DNA of 37,195 bases from an uncultured Rhodospirillaceae bacterium (lineage in GTDB: Bacteria > Pseudomonadota > Alphaproteobacteria > SP197). Both the position numbers and the translations under genes were made by a program. The notes beneath the pieces were generated by a model that was not told the DNA's origin, searched no databases, and saw only the letters and a list, made by a program, of their open reading frames with translations. This document shows, in pieces, positions 7,875 to 15,802 of this stretch. Position 1 is the stretch's first letter. Each line of letters begins with the position of its first letter. The stretch spans positions 1 through 37,195 of the forward strand of contig CALGGB010000080.1 in assembly GCA_937880925.1 (NCBI GenBank), in the 5' to 3' direction.

Positions 7875-9124
7875 TCATTCCCTCGATCGACCTCATGGGC
7901 GGCCAGGCCGTCCAGCTTATCGGCGGCAAGGAACGCGCCATCGATGCGGGCGACCCGCGCCCGATTGCAGAGCGTTTCCGCCTGGCCGGCGAGATCGCCG
8001 TCATCGACCTCGACGCTGCCCTGGGTCAGGGCGACAACGCCGCGCTGATCGAGGACCTTGTGAAGATGGCGCCCTGCCGGGTGGGCGGCGGCATCCGCGA
8101 TGTCGAAACCGCGATCCGCTGGCTCGATGCCGGCGCCTCCAAGGTCATCCTGGGTACGGCGGCCAAGCCGGAAATCCTGAGCCAACTGCCGCGCGAGCGG
8201 GTCATCGCAGCGCTTGATGCCGTGGAGGGCGAGGTCGTCACCCACGGCTGGACGACCAGGACCGGCGCCTCCATCGACGACCGCATGGCCGAGCTTGCGC
8301 CCCATGTCGGCGGCTTCCTCGTCACCTTCGTCGAGCGCGAGGGCCGCATGCAGGGCACCGACATGACGGCCACGCGCCGACTGGTCGATGCCGCCTCAGG
8401 CGCCAAGCTCACCGTGGCCGGCGGCTTCACCACGGCCGAGGACATTGCGCTGGCCGACAAGGTGGGCGCGGACGCCCAGGTCGGCATGGCGCTCTACAGC
8501 GGCCGCCTGAATCTGGCCGATGCCATCGCCGCCCCGCTCAAGAGCGACCGCGCCGACGGCCTGTGGCCAACCGTGGTCTGCGACGAGCATGGCCGGGCCC
8601 TGGGGCTGGTCTATTCTGATCTCGAAAGCCTGCGCGTGGCGGTCGAACGCCGCGTCGGAGCCTACCACAGCCGTTCGCGCGGCCTGTGGGTCAAGGGCGA
8701 GACCTCCGGGGCGACCCAGGAACTGCTGAAGATCGATCTCGACTGCGACCGCGACGCCCTGCGATTCACCGTGGCCCAGGCAGGCTCGGGCTTCTGCCAT
8801 CTCGACACCTGGACCTGCTGGGGCGAGGACGCCGGCCTGCCCGAACTCGCCCGCCTGACCGCGGCCCGGCGCGAGGATGCACCGGAAGGCTCCTACACCC
8901 GCCGCCTGTTCGAGGAAGCGGGCCTTCTGGAAGCCAAGCTGGTCGAGGAAGCCGGCGAACTGGCCGAGGCCGCCACGGCCGGGGAGGTCGCCCACGAGGC
9001 GGCCGACGTCATCTACTTCGCCATGGTTGCCATGGCACGCGCCGGTGTTTCCCTGCACGATGTCGAGGCCGTGCTGGAGCGGCGCGGGCGCAAGATCACG
9101 CGCCGCCCCGGCAACGCAAAGTAG
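7871..9124 (+). CDS. hisAIE: HisA-HisI-HisE trifunctional fusion
   Basis: One 417-residue chain carries three histidine enzymes. Residues 1-~222 are the HisA barrel: MIIPSIDLMGGQAVQL with the first catalytic Asp, CRVGGGIRDVETA, ALDAVEGEVVTHGW with the second Asp, and LTVAGGFTTAEDI. Residues ~226-320 are phosphoribosyl-AMP cyclohydrolase: DGLWPTVVCDEHGRALGLVY, YHSRSRGLWVKGETSG, metal-type DCDRDAL and Zn-type FCHLDTWTCW. Residues ~340-417 are phosphoribosyl-ATP pyrophosphohydrolase: EAKLVEEAGELAEA and HEAADVIYFAMVAMARAG. Catalytic residues seem intact in all three. HisIE fusions are common; adding HisA is unusual. The HisI-HisE wording (LGLVY, APEGSYTRRLF, KITRRPGNAK) resembles yeast HIS4. It ends the operon; hisD and hisC are not in the window. 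Confidence 0.93.
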   Translation: MIIPSIDLMGGQAVQLIGGKERAIDAGDPRPIAERFRLAGEIAVIDLDAALGQGDNAALIEDLVKMAPCRVGGGIRDVETAIRWLDAGASKVILGTAAKPEILSQLPRERVIAALDAVEGEVVTHGWTTRTGASIDDRMAELAPHVGGFLVTFVEREGRMQGTDMTATRRLVDAASGAKLTVAGGFTTAEDIALADKVGADAQVGMALYSGRLNLADAIAAPLKSDRADGLWPTVVCDEHGRALGLVYSDLESLRVAVERRVGAYHSRSRGLWVKGETSGATQELLKIDLDCDRDALRFTVAQAGSGFCHLDTWTCWGEDAGLPELARLTAARREDAPEGSYTRRLFEEAGLLEAKLVEEAGELAEAATAGEVAHEAADVIYFAMVAMARAGVSLHDVEAVLERRGRKITRRPGNAK

Positions 9125-9134
9125 GCCGCTCCGA

Positions 9135-9623
9135 TCAGGCCAGCATCAGACCGCCGATGAGAAAGCAGATGGCGGCCAGGATCGCCGTGGCCGAACGCAC
9201 ATGGTTCCAGAAGTTCCAGCGTGAGACGTAGACGGCCCAGTAGGCCGCTGCCTTGGTACTCGTGTGTTCCAGGCCGGCAAGGCGCATGTTCATGGGGATG
9301 TTGAAGGCGACGCTGACACCCCAGACGCCCAGGATGAACAACGCGGCACCCAGCGAGAGAGGCAACACGGCCGGGCCGCTCAGCACAAGCACCGCGTAGA
9401 GTCCCAAAAGCACCGAAAGCGCAAGCGAACCCCACAAGACTACGATCGTGCCCGACCGCATGATTTCGCGATTGATGTTCTGCATCACCTCAACGCCCGC
9501 AGATAGCGTGGCAAGGCGCATGGCGCGTATCTGGAAGTCCGAGAACGTATAGAACAAGCCGGCGGACATCGCCGAGGCAATCACTGCGGCGGCGCAAGGT
9601 ATGACGATCCAGTCCTGGGTCAT
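9135..9623 (-). CDS. DUF1772 (anthrone oxygenase-like) membrane protein
   Basis: A 162-residue protein with four hydrophobic segments (IPCAAAVIASAMSAGLFYTF; VVLWGSLALSVLLGLYAVLV; LGAALFILGVWGVSVAFNIPM; ATAILAAICFLIGGLML). The layout, with FSDFQIRAM after helix 1 and FNIPMN after helix 3, matches the DUF1772 family, some members of which are called anthrone oxygenases or noxB-like. The start at ATG 9623 has AGGAG upstream; the longer ORF at 9668 is not needed. It lies 38 bases downstream of the NAD(P)-binding gene on the same strand, so both are probably controlled by the divergent TetR gene. Actual reaction unknown. Confidence 0.75.
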   Translation of the reverse strand: MTQDWIVIPCAAAVIASAMSAGLFYTFSDFQIRAMRLATLSAGVEVMQNINREIMRSGTIVVLWGSLALSVLLGLYAVLVLSGPAVLPLSLGAALFILGVWGVSVAFNIPMNMRLAGLEHTSTKAAAYWAVYVSRWNFWNHVRSATAILAAICFLIGGLMLA

Positions 9624-9661
9624 GACAGTCTCCTGTTTGATGCGATTGGTTGGCCGTGCGA

Positions 9662-10291
9662 TCAGCAAGACAGGGCTGGCGCGGCATGCAGATAACGGTC
9701 GCTGGTGAGTTGCTCGAGCATGAAATCGGCAACGTCGACCTGTGCAATCTTCAACGTCAGGGAAGCGTCAGGCCGTGTGAAGCCATGGCGGTAGGCGCCG
9801 GTTCGCGGCCCGTTCGTGAAGTTGCCGGGGCGCACCAGTGTCCATTCGAGGGAACTGGCCGCAACGATTTCTTCCTGTACCTCGTGGTCGTCGAACAGGC
9901 GATTCATGACGAAGGGCACAAGGAAGGCGCGGTAGTACCAGGGCAGGATCGCGCGGCTGTCCCCCGAGCCCAGGGCCGAGAGGCAGACCAGCCGGTGTAC
10001 GCCCATGGCCGCCATGGCTTCGACGATGGTCCGGGTGCCCCGGGCACGCAGACGGCTCGCGTTCCTGAGGGGCATCCCCAGAGCGCACAGCACGGCATCA
10101 CTGCCCGTCACGGCCCGGCGCACAGCGGCACCATCGAGCGCATCGCCCTCCACGATGCGCAGGCCTGCTTGTGCCTGGCCCAATCGCTCCCTGTGCCGTG
10201 TGAAGGCGTTGACGGTGTGGCCCTGTTCCAATGCCCGGTTGATCAGATGGCGGCCAACGCCGCCCGTTGCGCCGAATATCGCGAGGTGCAT
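9662..10291 (-). CDS. NAD(P)H-binding atypical SDR (NmrA-like)
   Basis: A 209-residue Rossmann protein opening with MHLAIFGATGGVGRHLINRALEQGH, a GATGGxG dinucleotide loop typical of atypical or NmrA-like SDRs. AVLCALGMP and LVCLSALG are the later core strands, and WTLVRPGNFTNG is the usual substrate-side strand. No canonical YxxxK is seen, so it may be a sensor or a divergent reductase. The start is ATG 10291 with GGAGAG upstream; the ORF-track extension to 10330 would run through the operator. It is first in a two-gene unit with the DUF1772 gene and divergent from tetR. Confidence 0.85.
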   Translation of the reverse strand: MHLAIFGATGGVGRHLINRALEQGHTVNAFTRHRERLGQAQAGLRIVEGDALDGAAVRRAVTGSDAVLCALGMPLRNASRLRARGTRTIVEAMAAMGVHRLVCLSALGSGDSRAILPWYYRAFLVPFVMNRLFDDHEVQEEIVAASSLEWTLVRPGNFTNGPRTGAYRHGFTRPDASLTLKIAQVDVADFMLEQLTSDRYLHAAPALSC

Positions 10292-10308
10292 CGATCTCTC
10301 CGTTTTGC

Positions 10309-10338
10309 TTGACACTATGTCAATTGACACGGCGTCAA
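10309..10338. promoter_or_regulatory. Tandem palindromic operator for the TetR-family regulator
   Basis: Two directly abutting 15-bp sites of the form TTGAC-N5-GTCAA: the first spacer is ACTAT (10309-10323) and the second is ACGGC (10324-10338). Each arm pair is a perfect inverted repeat. They fill most of the 66-bp gap between the divergent tetR and SDR genes and include TTGACA, which could act as a -35. A further GTCAA half-site lies just inside tetR. The natural reading is autoregulation plus control of the SDR-DUF1772 pair by two cooperating dimers. Confidence 0.72.
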
Positions 10339-10357
10339 ATAGGGGCGACTTTACGCC

Positions 10358-10957
10358 ATGTCAAGTTCCCCGATCGAAACCCGCACCAAAATTCTTGAGG
10401 CCGCCCTGACCCTGCTTGAGCACGGAGGCGGCCAGAATGTCCGCATGGCCGATATCGCCCGGCAGGCCGGGCTTTCGCGTCAGGCGATCTATCTGCACTT
10501 TGCCGACCGGGCGGATCTCCTCATCGCGGCAACCCGCCACTTCGACGAGATCAAGCACAGCGCGGAACGCCTGGCTCCCAGCCGCAGGGCCGCCACCGGC
10601 ATCGAACGCCTGGATGCCTTCATCGCAGCCTGGACCGCCTATCTTCCGGAAGTGCATGGCGTCGCCCGGGCCTTGCTCGCCATGCGCGATAGCGATGCAG
10701 ACGCCGCAACAGCCTGGAAGCAACGCATGGAGGACATGCGGGAGGGCTGCGCCGCTGCCATCGAGGCGCTCCACCGCGACGGCAATCTGAACACGGCTTA
10801 CAGCCCGAAGGAGGCCACGGACATCCTCTGGATGCTGCTGTCGGTGCGCAGCTTTGAGCACCTCACGATCGAAAGCGGCTGGACAGCGCATGCCTACCGC
10901 GCCGGAATGCAGGGCATTGCACACAATCTTTTCGTCGCCCCCCGGACAGGCGCCTAA
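10358..10957 (+). CDS. TetR/AcrR family transcriptional regulator
   Basis: A 199-residue one-component repressor. The N-terminal helix-turn-helix is clear: TRTKILEAALTLLEHGG, then VRMADIARQAGLSRQAIYLHFADRADLL at about residues 27-55. The C-terminal ligand-binding part is not closely recognisable. It is transcribed divergently from the SDR-DUF1772 pair across a tandem palindrome that it probably binds. Ligand unknown. The ATG at 10358 has only a loosely spaced AGGGG upstream. Confidence 0.92.
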   Translation: MSSSPIETRTKILEAALTLLEHGGGQNVRMADIARQAGLSRQAIYLHFADRADLLIAATRHFDEIKHSAERLAPSRRAATGIERLDAFIAAWTAYLPEVHGVARALLAMRDSDADAATAWKQRMEDMREGCAAAIEALHRDGNLNTAYSPKEATDILWMLLSVRSFEHLTIESGWTAHAYRAGMQGIAHNLFVAPRTGA

Positions 10958-11104
10958 CTGGCTGGCAGCAATTTTTCCGTGCGTAAGCGCATCGAGGACT
11001 TGATCCTCCCGGCCATTGGATTAAATGGCTGTTAGCACTCACCCCCGGTGAGTGCCAAGAACACCATTCTGGTTATACAGACACCCAAATCAGGAGACTG
11101 GAGC
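10958..11104 (+). promoter_or_regulatory. groESL promoter region with CIRCE element
   Basis: The 147-base gap before groES holds a CIRCE operator at 11032-11058: left arm TTAGCACTC, 9-base spacer, right arm GAGTGCCAA, one mismatch from the consensus right arm GAGTGCTAA. HrcA is expected to bind it and repress groESL until heat stress. Upstream, TTGATC at 11000 and TTAAAT at 11021 are a plausible but imperfect -35/-10 pair with a short 15-base spacer. A sigma-32 promoter is not clear. The groES ribosome-binding site is AGGAG at 11092. Confidence 0.88.
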
Positions 11105-11422
11105 ATGTCGTTCCGACCGCTTCACGACCGCGTTGTGGTTCGTCGCGTTGACAGCGAAGAGAAGACCGCAGGCGGAATCATCATTCCCGACACTGCCAAG
11201 GAAAAGCCGATGGAAGGCGAAGTCGTCGCCGTCGGTCCCGGTGGGCGGGACGAAAAGGGCAAGGTCACCGCGCTCGACGTCAAGGCAGGCGATCGTGTGC
11301 TGTTCGGCAAGTGGTCCGGCACGGAGATCAAGCTGGACGGACAGGAGCTTCTGATCATGAAGGAAGCCGACATCATGGGCGTGATCGAGGGCAAGGCCCG
11401 CGCCGCCAAGAAATCCGCCTGA
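11105..11422 (+). CDS. groES: Co-chaperonin GroES
   Basis: The 10-kDa heptameric lid of the GroEL chamber. The 105 residues begin [35 protein letters not shown], including the mobile loop ([12 protein letters not shown]), and continue with [29 protein letters not shown] short basic tail, [10 protein letters not shown], extends past the usual end. The ATG at 11105 is preferred over the ORF-track GTG at 11048, which falls inside the CIRCE element. groEL follows 15 bases later. Confidence 0.97.
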   Translation: MSFRPLHDRVVVRRVDSEEKTAGGIIIPDTAKEKPMEGEVVAVGPGGRDEKGKVTALDVKAGDRVLFGKWSGTEIKLDGQELLIMKEADIMGVIEGKARAAKKSA

Positions 11423-11437
11423 ACGAGGGAGCGATAA

Positions 11438-13075
<1,638 letters not shown>

Positions 13076-13099
13076 TCCCAGCGATCAGAGCCTGCTCTG

Positions 13100-13134
13100 G
13101 GGCCGCGGTGGCAACACCGCGGCCCTTTGTTTTT
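13100..13134 (+). terminator. Rho-independent terminator of groESL
   Basis: An 11-bp perfect GC-rich stem, GGGCCGCGGTG / CACCGCGGCCC, capped by a GCAA (GNRA) tetraloop and followed by TTTGTTTTT. It starts 24 bases after the groEL stop. It is the clearest terminator in the window. Confidence 0.93.
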
Positions 13135-13166
13135 GGGCTGGCCTGTCGAACAACTTCACCAATTCC

Positions 13167-13196
13167 TGTGCGGAGCCCCTTGCACCCTCCGCCACA
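13167..13196 (+). repeat. Imperfect inverted repeat upstream of the DMFase-like operon
   Basis: TGTGCGGAG (13167-13175) pairs with CTCCGCCACA (13187-13196) with one bulged base, leaving an 11-base loop. It lies between the groEL terminator and the small-subunit gene and could be an operator or a 5' leader hairpin. No U tract follows, so it is not a terminator. No good -35/-10 pair was seen in this gap. Confidence 0.3.
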
Positions 13197-13236
13197 CGGC
13201 GCTTAACTCCCCCGCCAGCACCGAGGGAATCACGCC

Positions 13237-13542
13237 ATGTACAAGATCGACCCCGCCAAGACCGAGCTCGCCAGGGAGTTCAAGGACAAGCCCTTCGGCC
13301 CGCACAGCGCGGAGCTGCAGAAGGTGCTGAACGTGATGCGCTGGGAGCCGGTCGAGGGCAAGTACGTCCTGGTCAACACCGTGCCCCACAAGGAATGGTG
13401 CCTGGCCCAGCTTCCCGGCAAGCGCGGCATTCCGGTGAAGCTCCACGAGGACGTGAAGTTCACCGACCTCGGCGAGGCCGAGTGGTACATCTTCAAGATG
13501 CGCTGGAAGAAGCACACCGGTCAGGACCTGGCCCTCGACTGA
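13237..13542 (+). CDS. N,N-dimethylformamidase small (alpha) subunit-like protein
   Basis: A 101-residue soluble protein. It resembles the Paracoccus/Alcaligenes DMFase small subunit in the order of motifs as I remember it: a PFG-x-HSxxLQKVLNVMR segment, PxxGKYVLV, an HKEWCLAQL segment, GIPVKL and a C-terminal charged helix FKMRWKKHTGQDL. It is shorter than the ~130-residue known subunit, lacking about 30 N-terminal residues. It sits immediately upstream of a DMFase large-subunit homologue, 21 bases before that gene's likely start, the order expected for small-then-large subunits. GAGGGA precedes the ATG. The recognition is by memory and context, not a search. Its role would be structural, in an alpha-beta oligomer. 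Confidence 0.65.
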   Translation: MYKIDPAKTELAREFKDKPFGPHSAELQKVLNVMRWEPVEGKYVLVNTVPHKEWCLAQLPGKRGIPVKLHEDVKFTDLGEAEWYIFKMRWKKHTGQDLALD

Positions 13543-13563
13543 GTGCGCAGGGGACCCCGTCCG

Positions 13564-15801
13564 GTGACCGCCGGTTTCGACTACAAGCGCCGGGTGCTGG
13601 CCTACGCCGACCGCATCAGTGTACGGCCGGGCGATGAGGTTGCGTTCAAGGTCAGCCTCGAGGACCACGAACGTTTCGACTTCAAGGTCGTGCGCGTGGT
13701 CAACGGCGTCGAGACGCCGACGGGCGCACCCTACAAGGAGGTCGAGGTTGAGACCGCCGCCGACGGCAGCTACCCCGGCGGCTTCCAGCGGATCGATGCC
13801 GGCTCCTACGCCGTGGTGCCGGGCTCTCCCGCGCTCGACCGGCTCGCGAGCTTCACCTTCCAGTGCTACCTGATGCCCACCCTGCCGGGCGACGGCCGCC
13901 AGGCGATCTGCAGCCGCGGCTCCGGGCCGAAACGGCCGGGCTTTGCCGTGATCCTAGACGACAGGGGGGCGCTGGCGCTGATGATCGGCGACGGCAAGGA
14001 CCTGGTCACCGTTTCCACGAACGTGCCGATGCTGCCCTGGAAATGGGCCTTCGTCTCGGCAAGCTATGATGCACAAACCGGAGAGGTCGAACTCTGGCAG
14101 GAGCCAGACGAGCGCTACGTCACCATCGACAGCTTTGCCCATGTCACGGGCGAAGCGCCCAGGGGCGCAGTCTTCGCCGCCGACCACGACCTGCATCTGG
14201 CAGGCTGGCAGGTCGGCGTCCACGAGGACGGTCGGCCGCGTATGGCCGGTCTCTTCAACGGCCGCATCGACAGCCCGCGACTGGCCTCCAAGGTCGTGGT
14301 CTGCCACGAGATGAGCAAGCTGGCGCGCACCATCCCGCCGCGCGCGGCCTGGGTGCTGGGCGCCTGGGACTTCTCGCGCGACATGTCGGGCGACAGCATC
14401 GTTGACGTCTCCGGCAACAACCTGCACGGCCACCTCGTCAACCTGCCGGCCCGTGCCGTCACCGGCTACCACTGGGATGGCTCCTGCCACGACTGGACCA
14501 GCAAGCCTGAGCATTACGCCGCCATTCACTTCCACGACGACGACCTGCACGATGCCGGCTGGCAGACCTCGGTGACGCTGACCGTGCCGGAGGATCTCAA
14601 GAGCGGCGTCTATGCCGGGCGCTTCCGTGCGGGCGATGACGAAGCCTATGTCCCCTTCTACGTACGCACGGCAAAAGGCACCAAGAAGAAGGCCATCGCC
14701 TTTCTTGGCTCGACCGCGACCTACATGGCCTATTCCAACAACCACTGGCAGCTCGACGAGGAGAAGGCCGAGGTCAAGCGCGGCCGCATCATTGCCTACA
14801 CGGGCGACGAGCTGTTCCTCAACGAGCGCCGCGATCTGGGCCTGTCGACCTACGACAGCCACCGCGACGGCTCGGGCGTGATGTACGCTTCGCGCCTGCG
14901 CCCCGTGGTGCTCAACTTCAATCCGAAGTCGATCATCTGGAGCTTCAACGCCGACACCCATGTCACCGACTGGATGGAAGCCGAAGGTTTCGACTTCGAT
15001 GTCGTGACCGACGAGGACATCCATGCCGAGGGCGTTTCGGCCCTGGAGGGCTACAAGGTCATCGTCACCGGCGCCCATCCCGAATACTGGTCGACGCCGA
15101 TGTGGGATGCGCTGACCGCCTATTTCGATCGCGGCGGTCGCATGATGTACCTGGGCGGCAACGGCTTCTACTGGCGCATCGGCTGGAACGCCGACCTCAC
15201 CGCCATCGAGATCCGCCGCGCCGAATCGGGCGCGCGCTTCTGGGCCTCCCTGCCCGGCGAATACCACCAGAGCTTCACCGGCGAGATGGGCGGCCTGTGG
15301 AAGCGCATCGGCCGTCCGCCGCAGTCGCTGGTCGGCATCGGCACCTTTGCCACGGGCTTCGACCGCTGCGGCTGGTTCGAGCGCGCCGAGGGGGCCGACA
15401 ACCCGCGCGCCTCGTGGATTTTCGAGGGCGTGAGTGATGGTCCCATCGGCAATTACGGCGTGCTGGGCAACGGTGCCGCCGGCATCGAGCTCGACGGCGT
15501 CGACCATGCCCTTGGTTCGCCGCTCGACACCATCGTGCTGGCGCGCTCCACGGGCCATTCGGCCTATTACATGCAGAGTCCCGACGAGATCGTCTTCAAC
15601 CATGCCGCGGTCAACGGCGATGCCAACCCGCGGGTGCGCGCCGACATGATCTATTACACCCTGCCATCGGGTGCGGGCATGTTCGCCACCGGCTCGATCA
15701 GCTGGGCCGCCAGCCTGGGGCACAACGGCTACGACAATGACGTCTCGCGCATCACCGCCAACGTGCTGACCCGATTCGCCAACGAAGAGCCCCTGCCCTG
15801 A
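13564..15801 (+). CDS. N,N-dimethylformamidase large (beta) subunit-like amidohydrolase, copy 1
   Basis: A 745-residue homologue of DMFase large subunit, which hydrolyses dimethylformamide to dimethylamine and formate using a mononuclear iron held by two Tyr and one carboxylate. The order seen is: a small beta domain (RVLAYADRISVRPGDEV); a LamG/ConA-like middle region (FTFQCYLMPTLPGDGRQAI, PWKWAFVSASYDAQTGEVEL); then the catalytic C-terminal part (FHDDDLHDAGWQTSVTLTVP, STATYMAYSNNHW, STYDSHRDGSGVMYASR, FNADTHVTDWMEAEGF, TGAHPEYWSTPMWDAL, YLGGNGFYWRIGW). Likely iron ligands are the Tyr in TATYMAY, the Tyr in TYDSHRDG and the Glu in HPEY. The GTG at 13564 with AGGGGA nine bases upstream is preferred over the GTG at 13543. 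Substrate may differ from DMF. Confidence 0.82.
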   Translation: MTAGFDYKRRVLAYADRISVRPGDEVAFKVSLEDHERFDFKVVRVVNGVETPTGAPYKEVEVETAADGSYPGGFQRIDAGSYAVVPGSPALDRLASFTFQCYLMPTLPGDGRQAICSRGSGPKRPGFAVILDDRGALALMIGDGKDLVTVSTNVPMLPWKWAFVSASYDAQTGEVELWQEPDERYVTIDSFAHVTGEAPRGAVFAADHDLHLAGWQVGVHEDGRPRMAGLFNGRIDSPRLASKVVVCHEMSKLARTIPPRAAWVLGAWDFSRDMSGDSIVDVSGNNLHGHLVNLPARAVTGYHWDGSCHDWTSKPEHYAAIHFHDDDLHDAGWQTSVTLTVPEDLKSGVYAGRFRAGDDEAYVPFYVRTAKGTKKKAIAFLGSTATYMAYSNNHWQLDEEKAEVKRGRIIAYTGDELFLNERRDLGLSTYDSHRDGSGVMYASRLRPVVLNFNPKSIIWSFNADTHVTDWMEAEGFDFDVVTDEDIHAEGVSALEGYKVIVTGAHPEYWSTPMWDALTAYFDRGGRMMYLGGNGFYWRIGWNADLTAIEIRRAESGARFWASLPGEYHQSFTGEMGGLWKRIGRPPQSLVGIGTFATGFDRCGWFERAEGADNPRASWIFEGVSDGPIGNYGVLGNGAAGIELDGVDHALGSPLDTIVLARSTGHSAYYMQSPDEIVFNHAAVNGDANPRVRADMIYYTLPSGAGMFATGSISWAASLGHNGYDNDVSRITANVLTRFANEEPLP

Positions 15802-15802
15802 C

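Noticed and set aside
11048-11104. GTG start adding 19 residues to GroES
   Set aside because: It begins inside the CIRCE operator; the family start is MSFRPLHDR with its own AGGAG.
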